The notes: a model not told the origin generated them from the letters alone. Positions 41,533 through 53,294 are shown, numbered from the stretch's first letter. The stretch: DNA of 60,000 bases from Bolinopsis microptera (GCF_026151205.1 NC_087076.1:13193675-13253674); one strand, 5' to 3'. Numbers and translations are program-made.

Positions 41533-43013
41533 TTTGATTGAAATAAATTTTCGTGCACATACAGAATGAATGGTTAATAATTTAATATATATGTAGACCA
41601 AGGTCTGTGCACGGGATGCTTCCTGGAAGAATCCAGTTCTTTTAGCGGGGCACCCTACCTAAAGCCAAATTAAGATATAATAATCATATTCCTAAGAAAT
41701 AATCAGAAATCGAATACCAATCAAATAATATGATATATATGAGTAGTAACCATATTTACTATGCAAAATGCCCCAACCACATAGTGTAAATTTATATAGA
41801 ATTCAAATTCCATATCATCATTAAACCTCAATACCTAGTCAATATAATAGCCCAAGCAAAATTAAATAACTTCTTATATACCTTACTGTCATACTACAAA
41901 TTAATTAAACATTTGAAATCTGTTGACCAGAGAATAAATTTCTAAGCCTAATGCAAGTGAAATAATTTAGATGCAATAATGAATGCCTAATGTGAGTATC
42001 ATTTGTCAATGTCCTTGTAAAAAAGTCTGTACAAGAGATATGAGTAACTAATATAGAAGAAAAAACAGGAAGTTGTCGTCTGTTGTAAAATAAATAAAAT
42101 ATCTAGAATATAAATTAGAATATAAAATAACATTCAGTCAATGTGTCGTCAATAAACTGTACAATTATCAAATGTTAAAACTGGTTGATACAGTCACCAA
42201 AAATAAATACTAAGTATGATAAGTTAATAAATTAAATGTGGTCTATAAAACTACCACTAAGTATAATAGGTCAATAAATTAAAAGTGGTTTATAAAACTA
42301 CCACTGTGGGAACCCCTTCTCCAGTTAAAACATGTCAGTCATGTGCAAAATCAATCAGAATGGTAAGGTGGTAAAAAAGGGAATATCTTTTTGATACATC
42401 AATTATATATGCCTCAGATTTAAAAGAATTAGAAGTTACTTAGTTATCGTCGACTATGATTGCAATGTAAAATTTTTCATATGAATTGTCGACGGTATAA
42501 TTAGGGTCTGTTGTTATAGATGATAGTAGCTGTTTCTTATACGAATCACTAAAGCTTTTAACATCGGGCAGATTTCGTAGATCTGTTGGAACATTATTCC
42601 AACATTTTGCCCCCAAGTATTGAAAGTTTTTATGTGATGTTGATCTATTGACATAAAGGTTGCAGCTTTCGCCGCTCCTACTACCTCCTGATATGTAACT
42701 AAATTTGTTCATAAAGTTTGTAGGACAATTGTCATGGATGATTCTAAACATATAATTTGACAGATGGAGTTGTCGTCTAAGATGGAGTGGTAACCATTTC
42801 ATGTCTCTATAAACATTAAGGCTGCTCTCTGTTTTTGGAACGTTGAGAGCTATTTTGGCTACCTTTTTGTACAGAGTGTCAAGTTCAGCAAGTTTTGTCT
42901 TGCCAGCTCTACAATAGATCGTGTCTAAATAATCGAATTGTGGCAACATGAGTGCATTGGCAAACATTTTCCTATATTTAATGGGTAGCAGTGCTTTACT
43001 TCTATACATGGCA
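41533..43013 (-). mobile_element. 5'-truncated LINE inserted in the mariner-like gene
   Basis: The insertion is bounded by CCAGGCGT on both sides (41525-41532, 43014-43021), taken as its target duplication. The minus frame 43013-42440 reads YRSKALLPIKYRKMFANALM, LPQFDYLDTIYCRAGKTKL, KWLPLHLRRQLHLSNYMF and YLGAKCWNNVPTDLRNLPD. This is the classic C-terminal end of non-LTR reverse-transcriptase ORFs ('LP-FDY-D---G----L--LQ...LPL--RR...GAK-WN-LP--LR'). The catalytic palm is missing because of 5' truncation. About 900 bases of 3' sequence follow, AT-rich, ending near TTTATTTCAATCAAA. Confidence 0.75.
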
Positions 43014-43231
43014 CCAGGCGTAGGCGGAGAGATCTTTTTCAGTGTGTAGTTGGTCTGGAGTCGGTTCACAACCCTCTTTATCTGCTCGTTCGACAGCATA
43101 GGGACCACATGCACAGTGGACCAGTTTGACCCACGGGATAAAAGTAAACGTCTCACACGAGCAGGGCTTCGGCCATTTTTGAAATAGGCCTCTATTATGG
43201 TCATTTTCAGCTGCTCTATAGATAGCACCAT
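43014..43231 (-). pseudogene. Mariner-like transposase N-terminus (helix-turn-helix)
   Basis: Minus frame from Met 43231: SIEQLKMTIIEAYFKNGRSP, RVRRLLLSRG, SNEQIKRVVNRLQTNYTLKK, ending ISPPTPG. 'EAYFKNGRS' and a second helical half match the paired helix-turn-helix that starts many mariner-like transposases. It continues in the other half at 41532 (TPGRSRSVIS), where TPG is shared at the junction. The frame happens to remain open into the inserted LINE, giving a 263-residue chimera. A possible TIR, TACAGGGAGCAGGTGTACCG (minus), lies near 43340-43363. Confidence 0.7.
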
Positions 43232-43363
43232 TACGAAACAAAGAGTTGAAAAAATCGAGCAATAATAGAGACTTGATACTTGGTATACACAAATTCGTAC
43301 ATATTTATACTATGTTTTTCATTCAAAATAGTCACACTTTTTACGGTACACCTGCTCCCTGTA

Positions 43364-43820
43364 GCTGTAGTTGCCTTATTTGGTACCTTTAGCTTTCCTT
43401 GTGCCAAAATGACTGATTTTTGTCGATATCTCTACAAATTGTAAGCTAAGACCTTCCTAGCTCAATTAGAGTGTGTTGAAAACCGGCGCACCATAGAATC
43501 CCCGATGATCAATAGCTGATGATTGAGTGCTATTTTTGGCTCGATGAGCTTTTGTGGAGACCTTATTTTTCTTTATGACTTGCATGTGGCTCTTGCGGTC
43601 ATTATTGTTAGTTCAATGAATCAATGACACACGTTGATAGTTGAAAGGAGATAAGTCAATAGATATACAAAACTAAAATTAAACTTTCTTGGACGTTTAG
43701 GGACTGAGATAAAATTGCGGAAATCTGCCTCATTCTGCGCTGCCTCATTCGGGCAGACAAATAGGGCAAAATTGGGATAAGGCAGAATGGGGTTGGAACC
43801 CCCGCCCTCCCCCAAGTTTG
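43364..43820. other. No gene seen
   Basis: The minus frame at 43621-43815 is unsupported. Confidence 0.4.
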
Positions 43821-44110
43821 ACTTTATTTATTTATTATTTGTTACACCACATCTGTACCACATCTGTACCAGGAGTCCTTCCATCCGGACAGAATTAATG
43901 GCGGTTGGTAGGGTCCTCTATATAATGCAGGTGGAGTGGTAGAGAACAGCAAAACTCGTCCTTAGTGTTCCAACGTGCAATCTCTACTTCTGAACTGTTT
44001 GGCGACAACTTACCTGTCTGTACCTCTTTCCCGAGGCAATATGCCCTACCCATTCTTAGACCGGGTGATACTCTTCATGCCTTCAACTTACAACCCAGAT
44101 TTATGTCTAA
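43821..44110 (-). mobile_element. LINE 3'-end fragment 1
   Basis: Minus-oriented retroelement tail ending in AAT/AAATAA units (plus strand TTTATTTATTTATTATTTG), about 80 per cent identical to 44488-44795. The upstream frame is broken (VEGMKSITRSKNG, SSEVEIARWN-like), consistent with the end of a reverse-transcriptase ORF followed by a short 3' UTR. Confidence 0.65.
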
Positions 44111-44129
44111 GTTTTGACCTAGTCTATTG

Positions 44130-44487
44130 AGTCCACGATGGATGCTCTTGCCATCTTCCATCTTTTTCCCATCCGTAACCAGAGCTTCTATTTTTGAAGC
44201 AAAATTCGACACAACCCATCTTTATAAAGTTATAACAATGTTACAATCGTATACAATCGAACAGAGACACTACCCCTATGCTATCTTGGATGTGTATCCT
44301 CTCGACCGGTCGCCTCACTTCTGGTATGTTCCATCACTCTTGATGGTAATCTTTGTGGGAACTGTACCGTCTGATCCCTGGTGTTCATGCGATCTCCTTC
44401 GGTTGTCTGCAAGAAGATCTTCTGTGATCCGCGAGAGAACCTCTTGTTATTTTGTGTTATACAGGGTATCCCACGAGTCTGCAGGCC
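44130..44487 (-). pseudogene. Mutator-like transposase fragment, copy 4
   Basis: The minus strand reads GPADSWDTLYNTK, then ITEDLLADNRRRSHEH, TVPTKITIKSDGTYQK and GDRSRGYTSKIA. It is close to the second half of copy 1 and keeps DGTYQK, though a stop replaces the following Arg. It extends a little further than copy 1. The upstream side is cut at 44488 by the insertion of LINE tail 2. Confidence 0.65.
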
Positions 44488-44800
44488 CTTTATTTATTTA
44501 TTATTTATTACACCACATGCACACCTGTACAAGGAGCCCTTCTATCCGGACAGAATTGATGGCGGTTGGTAGGGTCCTCTATAGTGCAGGTAGAGTGGTA
44601 GAGAACAGCAAAAAGACTCGTCCTTAATGTTCCAACGTGCAATCTCTACTTCTGGACTGTTTGGCGACAACTTGCCCTCAAACAGTACCTGTCTGTACCT
44701 TTTTCCCGAAGCGAGTTATGGAAATCTGCCCTACCTATTCTTAGACCGGGTGATACTCTTCATGCCTTCAACTTTCAACCCAGATTTATATCTCACTTCA
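44488..44800 (-). mobile_element. LINE 3'-end fragment 2
   Basis: Same family as 43821-44110: tail TTTATTTATTTATTATTTA, then CACCACATGCACACC, TTGATGGCGGTTGGTAGGGT, GTTTGGCGACAACTTGCC and AGACCGGGTGATACTC. It is inserted into the Mutator-like fragment at GGGCCTGC. Confidence 0.7.
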
Positions 44801-46060
44801 ATAATATGGAGCCCGTTACACAATGCAGATAAAACCTTTCATTATTGAGAGGGTGCTCAACTTCAAGAGGTGAAATTACTTTTGCAGCTTCAGCTTATGT
44901 CGTTGAGTACAGGTACTTGATCAGTTTGGCCTTAAAAATAGCTATCCACTAAGAAATCCACTGATGAAATTACAGAATTGGAAGCTTCAACAAAAGAGTT
45001 GAATGTGAGAGATATTTATTTTGAGACAATATTTACCTAGAATAGCTTTTTCGATAACTCTTTCTTCGACCTGTGGAGGTTTTTGTTAATCACACAATTT
45101 TTAACGTAAAGAAAAGTCTTCTTCGCTTTCATCTCTTCTGCGCTTTCATCTCTTCTGCGCTTTCATATCTTCTGCGCTTTCATCTCTTCTGCTTTTTCAC
45201 TTTTTCATCTCTTTTGCTTTTTTATCTCTTCTGCACCTTCATCTCTTAACAGCTACTCTAGGTCCTTCAATTCCTGAAGTTCTTAGCCATTGATGTTCTT
45301 GATAAATCACGTTTGAAAACCACTTTACAAGAGGGCTTAGCTATGTATGACTCACACCATTCACTGTAGCTTTCGTTCTTCGTACCCAATATTTCTTCAA
45401 TATACATTGCTTCCGTCCAAGACGAAGAAAAAGTGATGACACCACAATTTAAAAACTTGTAGTTTTGTTGTTGTGTTATTGTTTTGCGCTGTTTTATACA
45501 ATTATTATTTATAATATCATTGGGACTTTCTTCTTATTTCTTCCTTTCCGGTAAATAGCTTTTAAACCTGTGTTGGGGGTATAAACAACCAAATAAATAA
45601 ATATAAATATGAAATTTAAGAGGTAGTCAGCTGCTCTTCAGTCTTCACCCACTCGGTTAAGAAAGCATCTGCGAGGTTGGTGAATTTCTGTTTATCAATT
45701 CATTATCTATCCCATATATAATATATATATCCCGTATATTCCAAGCACGATGTATGATTTGAGTCTCCGTCTGAAATTATTCAATGAGGTTATGACTGAA
45801 CACCGACTATTATCAAATAAATGCTAGATAAAATGTTATCTACCCCTCTTTAATATTGTTCTCTTTCTTTTGTTGGCTCTTTTCCATTACTTCTTCTATA
45901 AACCCCGTTTAGAAGGTAGAAAAAAGTGACGACAAGGTAGGTGGGTCGAAATAAAAAACATGTGGTGTTATCGTAACATTTGGTGAGTGATAAATGTCAC
46001 TACAAACTCGGTGGAGCAGGTGAAGAGTCTGAGTGAGAATTTAATGAATAATTAAAATAA
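44801..46060. other. No gene; 17-bp minisatellite inside
   Basis: AT-rich. The tandem at 45119-45245 is listed separately. TATATAATATATATATCCCG near 45710 is simple sequence. Confidence 0.45.
45119..45245. repeat. 17-bp CTTTCATCTCTTCTGCG minisatellite
   Basis: Pyrimidine-rich units of 17 bases, about seven copies, progressively diverged to the right. Confidence 0.9.
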
Positions 46061-46066
46061 TATTTA

Positions 46067-46570
46067 GATTATAGATTGCACTACTCTGAGTACTCTCAAT
46101 ATCCGTCTCAATCACAGGATTTCTCATGATCCCAGGCCCAAAACTGACAGAATAATCAGTCTTCTGTCCCTTAATCTCACCCTCCTAGTCCTCATCCACT
46201 CCAAGAGAACGACAGATATCTTGAGTTGATTCCTTTGACAGGAAACAGAGTTCCTCCCAGTTAATTATACCTGTAGCTCTGTCCTGAGCGGATGTTATAA
46301 TAGGCAGCCATCACAAGGTTGAACCCAACCGTCTCTGTGATGGTCCTTGCGGAACCCTGCTCGTCAACCATGTGCTTGAACAAACCACCGTGTTTGTATG
46401 CCTTCTGGTTGATGATGTGTTGTGAGGTGTTGTAAATGATCTTTGACCACTTCTTGGCTCGCTTCCCGTTTTCACGGCTGGTTGGAGGGAGTACCCACCC
46501 AGCGTGCTGTGAGTCTCCTATCTTACAGCACTTGCACCACAGGTGCACAGCAGTTCCGGTGGTCACTATC
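46067..46570 (-). pseudogene. Repeated membrane-protein-family module plus tail exon, copy 3
   Basis: Minus frame from 46566: CKCCKIGDSQHAGWVLPP, KKWSKIIYNTSQHIINQKAY, HGGLFKHMVDEQGS and ETVGFNLVMAAYY. After a shift it continues NWEELCFLSKESTQDICRS, a stop, then QKTDYSVSFGPGIMRNPV and ETDIESTQSSAIYN. The last part is a copy of the tail exon at 48082-48328. The first part resembles 54731-54967 (NGYVHGGFDKS, CTRC), so the module recurs twice. The domain is not recognised. At least one stop and one frameshift. Confidence 0.45.
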
Positions 46571-47106
46571 TACCCCCTTTCTATCAGCCATGGTGACCCT
46601 GATAAGCACAGTCTTGCCTCGGACTGAAGGTCAAGCCCAGGACGTTAAGGTCCACTATCTCCATACTCAGACAATTTGAATAATTTAACCAATAAAAGAA
46701 ATCTTTATTAATTATTATGAACAAATAAATAACATTTTTTTCCTTTCTCTCTTTCAGTGGTCTTGTCAAATCGTTTCAGTTTTAGTATTAACCTTTTTCA
46801 AGATTCATAATTGGTTTTCCAAAATCAGTATTGACCATCATATAATAACAAAGTTTGAAGGTGTGTGATTGTGTCGATCTATAATAAAACTTATTATATT
46901 GACATAAACACTTTTTGATTACTTTTAATTATTCCACTCGATTACGTTTTTTGTTCCGTCTACTTTACGAAAGTTGTGTTAGTGAATAATGATGAATGTG
47001 ACGTCCTTCATTTTTCTTGCAGGTGTTTCTTACCAAAAAATAACTAGTGGAAGAGCACAAGTCAGGATGCCCATCTCCCCTGGGCAAATAGCACCACGGG
47101 ATAAAG

Positions 47107-47355
47107 TCAATAGTGGACTAGCTGTGTGGGGAACATACAACTAAAGTGGAAGGGGCCGGGTGAAAGCATCAGGGTGGCGGCAGTATCAGCAATAACTGGA
47201 ATGATTTCCTGCCAGTAATATCTACTCTTCTTATATCCACTGCATAAGTGAGGTGAACCCTTTACTAAGTATTCCACCGCCTTGCAAATGTTTGTACATC
47301 GATGTTTGTTGACAGTTTGCGTGTAACTAATTATGACAAATGGTGAGTAGATCAC
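47107..47355 (-). CDS. Unidentified Cys-containing exon
   Basis: Minus frame: SYTQTVNKHRCTNICKAVEY, then GSPHLCSGYKKSRYYWQE and GPFHFSCMFPTQL, stopping at 47107. Four Cys and a 'FHFSC' stretch suggest an extracellular fold, but it was not assigned. It lies between tail exons on the same strand and could be an ectodomain exon of that family. Confidence 0.3.
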   Translation of the reverse strand: MIYSPFVIISYTQTVNKHRCTNICKAVEYLVKGSPHLCSGYKKSRYYWQEIIPVIADTAATLMLSPGPFHFSCMFPTQLVHY

Positions 47356-47899
47356 CTGAATTTAATGAATAATCAAAATAATATTTAAATATTAGTTGAA
47401 TATCATTATATGCTCTTGGAAATCCGCGGGAAACGTCGTGTATCTGGGATCATGTATATAATCGGATTTATTGGAAACAATTACAGGACAATTCTGAGAA
47501 TTCTCCAAAATAGACAGGTGCCAGGCAACATGGCTCTAAATCGACTCTAAATTCTTTTGTTTAAAAAATCCTCTTGTTGGTAGTATATATTTCGTACTAC
47601 GAACTTCTCCGAGGAAATTTATAGACGTTCGTAAAAGACATTTAAACATCAAGAAAGTATCATACCAAGATTCAAACTCACCATTTAGGATGCTAAACGC
47701 CCAAAAAATACAGTAGACGCAATCCATAATCATGTTAAGCTGGAAATAACAGATTAAGTTGTAATTAATCTCGGATGCTAACAAACAGTATTTATTAAAA
47801 TCTTTTTTTAATAAATCCTCTTGTTGTTAGATTATTTACTGTACTCTGTAGAAGTAACAACCCCTTCTCGGGGTCTTAAAATTGTTTTGCGCAATTAAG

Positions 47900-48060
47900 C
47901 TTGTAAATATTTTGCTGACTTATGAGACCTTCCGCTCGGGCTGTTAAATAAGTGTTCTGAAAGTAAGACTAAAACGGTAGCCTTGGTAATGATGAGAGTT
48001 ACTACCGTGAGCACTATGATGGAAGTCTAGAAGGCCACCTGTGTCGCCAGATCCATAACA
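47900..48060 (-). repeat. Rearranged fragment of the tail exon
   Basis: On the minus strand ATGGATCTGGCGACACAGGT precedes unrelated sequence. TATTTAACAG and a CCCGAGCGGAAGGTCTCAT segment recall the 5' start of the tail exon at 48328. The pieces are in the wrong order compared with the intact exon, so this is a scrambled duplicate. Confidence 0.5.
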
Positions 48061-48081
48061 TTTGGTGAGTGATAAATTTCA

Positions 48082-48328
48082 CTAGTGATAAATTGCACTA
48101 CTCTGAGTGCTCTCAATATCCGTCTCAATGACAGGATTTCTCATGACCCCAGGCCCAAAACTGACAGAATAATCAGTCTTCAGTCCCCCCTGTGTCGCCG
48201 GATCCATAACAAACAGCGAATTAGATGAGGACTGCTGACTGTATGAGGAGCGCTCCCTTTTACACGAGGCAAAGTCCATGTAACGTGTAGCTCCAATTGA
48301 TAGCGTCTTGTGAGACCCTCCGATTGGG
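48082..48328 (-). CDS. Cytoplasmic-tail exon, intact copy
   Basis: Minus strand, acceptor TTCAACAG (before 48328), frame PIGGSHKTLSIGATRYMDFA, then CKRERSSYSQQSSSNSLF, VMDPATQGGLKTDYSVSF, GPGVMRNPVIETDIEST and QSSAIYH, stop at 48082-48084. Ser/Thr/Tyr-rich, no hydrophobic segment, basic start: typical of a cytoplasmic tail. The transmembrane exon at 49123-49238 lies just upstream on the same strand. Copies lie at 49864-50010 (frameshifted by one inserted base) and 46067-46170 (last third). I suspect a surface receptor family, but no family is identified. Confidence 0.5.
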
Positions 48329-49122
48329 CTGTTGAATGTATATTTTACGTGTTTTCTAATCCGGCTTTTCCAAACTATGAGCTAACAACTTGTGAACTGT
48401 AGGTGAGAGCTAACATTTCAGAGGAGAGAACTTCTCCAAAACAAATATGTCTCTTTACAGTACTGCTTGAACTCATCAAGCTTGTTAACATTGTCCTTGC
48501 TACTCACGATTCTCAAGATTACTGACAATCTCTTGCACAGTTCAGCAATATTGTCCCGCAAATGATGAGGTACGTTGGAAAGCAGCTCTCCAAATTCAAT
48601 TTAACCGCTCGTCTGTAGCGAGACCCTTCCTAACTTCCTTCCCAACACCTTCTAGATAATTAGGTCAATTAGCCAATTTTTTTCTAACAACTTTCTAAAT
48701 ATGAGGTCTAAATATATCTCTCGTTTGGATGTCTGCTGCTCTATCTTCATTTTAGAGTTGCAAACGGATCAAAATGAGGAAGTCACTGTGAAAGTCTAAT
48801 TGATGACTGATTGCACCAAGACTTGTGTGATGATTAAAAATCGTGATGAATAAAAAGATATCACCCGTTAGCATATGCTATTCCCCTGTATAAGCTCTCA
48901 TTATCCTTGTTGTCTTCACACAAATACAAAGTGTTTTCTAACAATAATAGAAATAAAAAACCTTTTCTTTATATATTTGACGATATACTGAAAATATAAA
49001 GTTTCAGTTCAGTTATATTTAAGAAATATTACATGTTATATAATACTGATAATTGATATTTATGACATAACATACTTGTTAAAATCAAATGGTCAAACAT
49101 GGATTCAAATTGAAATACATAC

Positions 49123-49238
49123 CCATTTAATCACAACAATAGCGATGCTGCAGGCTATCCCTACGGCCAGTGCTATTATTCTGTCAACTGTCCACTGGTT
49201 GCCCTCTTCCACTGGTCGCGGAATCGATGCTGGCCGGT
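49123..49238 (-). CDS. Transmembrane exon, copy 1
   Basis: Minus strand, acceptor AAATTTCAG before 49238 and donor GTATGT after 49123. It reads RPASIPRPVEEGNQWTVDR, then IIALAVGIACSIAIVVIKW. Nineteen mostly hydrophobic residues form a single membrane-spanning helix preceded by a short charged, Pro-rich juxtamembrane stretch. This is the usual layout of a type I receptor exon. The next exon in order on the minus strand is the tail exon at 48328. Confidence 0.6.
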
Positions 49239-49755
49239 CTGAAATAATAAAATTTCAATTGTGAAGCCTATAACAGCCCACCATAACATTTTCCTCGAAA
49301 AAAAACGAAGCAAAAAAACCCTCGTCATCTTCAAAAGTTCAGAAATTCAAAGCTTCATAATTATAGTATGATAATGCTCGAAATAGGGAGTAATACTCTC
49401 TCCTGTTGGAGTGTCCTGTTGAGGTGTCCAGCACCGTTTTGTTTCGGACGACCCTGGGATAGATTAAAATTAGTATCCGTTAAAATAATGTCCGTTAAAA
49501 TAATGACCGATAAAATTAAATACAAGCGTCCATTTTGATATCCGTTCCAAATACTGTCCTCTATATTCATACCTCCTCAGCTATGATCATTCTCTTACTC
49601 CTTGACTTTTTCTGTATATATTTGACGATATACTGAGAATATAAACTTTCAGTTCAGTTATATTGAAGAAATATTGCACACAATACTGATATTTATGACA
49701 TAACATACTTGTTAAAATCAAATCGTCAAACATGGATTCAAATTGAAAAACATAC

Positions 49756-50010
49756 CCAAATAATTACAACAATAACGATGCTGCAGGCTATGCCTACGGC
49801 CAGTGCTATTATCTTGTCAACTGTCCAGCCCTCTTCCACTGGTCGCGGAATCGATGCTGGCCTCCCTGTACTGTGTCGCCGGATCCATAACAAACAGCGA
49901 ATTAGATGAGGACTGCTGACTGTATGAGGAGCGCTCCCTTTTACACGAGGCAAAGTTCCATGTAACGTGTAGCCCCAATTGATAGCGTCTTGTGAGACCC
50001 TCCGATTGGG
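49756..50010 (-). pseudogene. Fused TM exon copy 2 and tail exon copy 2
   Basis: The TM exon (49862-49756) reads RPVEEGWTVDKIIALAVG and IACSIVIVVIIW with donor GTATG. The tail-exon copy lies immediately before it on the minus strand (50010-49864), so the order tail-TM is reversed from the functional one. The tail copy carries an extra T (AAGTTCCATG against AAGTCCATG), which shifts the frame. Deletion between repeat units probably made this joint. Confidence 0.6.
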
Positions 50011-51310
50011 CTGTTAAATGTATATTTTACGTGTTTTCTAATCCAGCTTTTCCAAACTATGAGCCAACAACTTGTGAACTGTAGGTGAGAGCTAACATTT
50101 CAGAGGAGAGAACTTCTCCAAAACAAATATGTCTCTTTACAGTACTGCTTGAACTCATCAAGCTTGTTAACATTGTCCTTGCTACTCACGATTCTCAAGA
50201 TTACTGACAATCTCTTGCACAGTTCAGCAATATTGTCCCGCAAATGATGAGGTACGTTGGTACGCAACTCTCCAAATTCAATAACCCCTCGTCTGTAGCG
50301 AGACCCTTCCTAACTTCCTTCCCAACACCTTCTAAATAATTAGGTCAATTAGCCAATGGTTTTCTAACAACTTCCTAAATATGAGGTCTGAATATATCTC
50401 TCGTTTGGATGCCTGCTGCTCTATCTTCATTTTAGAGTTGCAAACGGATCAAAATGAGGAAGTCACTGTGAAAGTCTAATTGATGACTGATTGCACCAAG
50501 ACTTGTGTGATGATTAAAAATCGTGATGAATAAAAAGATATCACCCGTTAGCATATGCTATTCCCCTGTATAAGCTCTCATTATCCTTGTTGTCTTCACA
50601 CAAATACAAAGTGTTTTCTAACAATAATAGAAATAAAAAACCTTTTTTATTATATACTTAAAATTATCCGCCTATTCCTGGACTTTTTCTTTATATATTT
50701 GACGATATACTGAAAATATAGCTGCTGGACCGGTCTGAAATTACAAAATTAAAATTGTGAAGTTTATAAAGCAATGAAAAGCATTAGTTTGGTCAAATCA
50801 AACAGAACATATGCTATCAGACTTTCAACTGACTAAGGTAGGGTTAAAACAGTTTCGACGCTAGCAACGATCCCCTTTTTTATAGCCTATAACAGCCGCA
50901 CTAACATTTAATTCGAGCCAAAAAACCCTCGTCATCTTCAATAGTTCCAAAATTCAAAGCTTCATAGTGTTAATATGATAAATGATAATGCTCGAAATAT
51001 GGAGTAATGCTCTTTTCTGTTGAGGTTTCCAGCGGACACACTATAGTGTGTTTTACTGTTTCGTTTTGGACGACCCTGGGATAGATTAAAATTAGTATCC
51101 GTTAAAATAATGTCCGTTAAAATAATGACCGATAAAATTAAATAAAATTAAGCGTTCATTTTGATATCCGTTCCAAATTATGTCCTCTATATTCATACCT
51201 CCTCAGCTATGATCATTCTCTTACTCCTTGACTTTTTCTGTATATATTTGACGATATACTGAAAATGTAAACTTTCAGTTCAGGTATATTTAAGAAATAT
51301 TGCATGTAAT

Positions 51311-52040
51311 ACTTATACTGATATTGATGACATAACGATTCAGATATGCTACTAATTTATTTACACGCCCACAGATGGATAGTGTTTGTACTGGAACACG
51401 CCTAACTCCTTATTCAGCAATGTCATAAGTTAGCTAATATTTAACTCTTTGTCTGGAATAAACAAGTAAAGCAGCAAATGCTTTCAATCATAATTTGCCC
51501 TTTTCTGATTAATTACGTTGACTGATATCTTAGTGTTCATAGTATCAGCATCTGTAAATATCTTCGCCCGGATCTGAAATAAGCAGCATCGTTAAAAACT
51601 GAAGGTCGGCAACATCTGGAAGCTCCACATTATATTTGAATTAATCTATTTATAACTTTATAACAATGAGCAGCTGCATCGAATCATATTACACATTTCC
51701 GTCGCTAAAACTTCTGCTGCTGTATAGGTGTGTAAAGCTTCAGTTTACCCATAACTATATCTAACAACACCTACAGACAGGTATACAGGTGTGTATTACC
51801 AAACGGTCCCTGTTTTGAATTCCATTGGCACTACCACGTTGTACTTTACCACGTACCTCATTCAGAGCTTGAAAGCACCTTTTTTATAATGGAAATCTCT
51901 TGTTTTGTAACCCTTTGCAGACCAAGTTTGCAAACTTGGTATAAGTAAATTGTAAAGTACATTACTTTAAAATCTGCCACGAGATGTGTTTGGCAATTTT
52001 ACCTGTCTCATAATACTGGATTCTTGTCCTGACGATATTA
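51311..52040. other. No gene seen
   Basis: AT-rich sequence without supported features. Confidence 0.4.
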
Positions 52041-52042
52041 TG

Positions 52043-52634
52043 ATTCCTCATATTTGGAGACATTTTGGAGACATTGTCTCCATGGGAATTTCATGGGAAT
52101 TGGAGGGGAATTAGAGGGGAATTACGTATTATTGATATTTAAGCACCTAAATTAGCTGTATATGGCTTAACTGAGTTCTGGTCTGTCCCTCAAATAAACT
52201 AAGACCTTTCACATGCGAAAAGAAGACAAAAAAGGGGGGTGGCGAACCATATTTGCCACAAAAAAAATGTCAAAATTTTGTTTTCCATATTTCGCCCTAA
52301 AACGTCTCCAATGAGTTTGGTTGGCACCCTGGTTGATCTGGAAGTACGTTACCAGTTATTTGGGGCCTTCAGGGGGGAAAATGGGCCGAAAAATGGGCCG
52401 AAAAGGGGCATTTTCGGGTGTTTTCAAATTTGAGATTTCAAAGCCAGATTTTCGGCTTTAGTTGGCTGGGACATGCCCAAATTGGTGTGGGTGAGTTGCA
52501 TAGAGGTAGTACAAGTGTGATCCGTTGCAGAAATCCGGGTTCCCAAGATTCAAAATGACTTGAAAAGATTTTGTAAAAAATTGGAGACATTTTGGAATCC
52601 ATGGGAATTTTTTGGAGACATCCATATTTCCCTC
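52043..52634. repeat. ~350-bp tandem-repeat family, array 2
   Basis: Starts ATGATTCCTCATATTTGGAG like array 1. Then, after unrelated AT-rich sequence, 52287-52634 is nearly identical to 30936-31282 in circularly permuted order, beginning at CCATATTTCGCCC and ending at CCATATTTCC. Confidence 0.85.
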
Positions 52635-52639
52635 CCAAA

Positions 52640-53290
52640 TAGCACTCAATATCTTTTTACAATGAAATAGATGTTTCGATTACTACAGCATTCAGGCGAT
52701 CAGGAGACTTATATGATACTCCTGTTCTTTTTTCTTACAGGGAATTGGTACTTGACAAAATGTTGTATTGGAGGGAATTTGGTATAAGCCTTGTTTGGCT
52801 TGATCGATGTTGGTCCAGCCAATCCAATGACAATTCAAAATTACACGGGAGGTCCTTATGTTCTATTAAAAAGCTGTCAAAATACAGCAAACCCATCCTA
52901 TATTGCAAAACCAAGCGGGCCAATAAGCAGGATTTTTATTTTTCTCAGGAAAAGTTTTGCTGATTGAGTTTGCTAGTTCTTGTTTTGTGTAAGCTTACAG
53001 TCCTCAAGTATTGAAGAGAATTTATCTATGGTGACATCTTCTATTTGATTGTATCATAGAATTTCTCTGAATCATCATACAGTTGCTGCTTGAAATGGGC
53101 AATACCTATCTTCTATTGTACTACAGCAATCACTGCCACATCCATAGCCGTTGTATTGCTTGTAAATTTCGGCGGATCTGAAGCAACTTATTAATGAACA
53201 ACCTTGGCTGCAATTTTCACATTCTAAGAGTGGCTGACATGCCGAATAAGTTCAGTGTAGTCGCTATTACTACAGGGGTCTCACACATCT
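52640..53290. other. No supported gene
   Basis: Two opposing frames at 52735-52963 overlap; neither has a recognisable domain. Confidence 0.4.
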
Positions 53291-53294
53291 TGTA

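Larger units (their letters stand above)
48185..51310 (-). repeat. ~1.68-kb segmental tandem duplication
   Basis: 48185-48970 and 49864-50650 are about 95 per cent identical. 49361-49700 matches 50985-51310, and the TM-exon blocks 49076-49240 and 49700-49862 also match. The second unit has lost most of its TM exon: only the acceptor ACCGGTC remains, near 50722. Its tail exon is fused directly to another TM exon at 49862-49870. Motifs such as TATATATTTGACGATATACT recur at 48968, 49618, 50692 and 51240. Confidence 0.9.

Noticed and set aside
44127-44627. A 166-codon plus-strand ORF, the longest in its neighbourhood
   Set aside because: It is the antisense of the Mutator-like fragment and LINE tail. 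The opposite strand carries the recognisable motifs.
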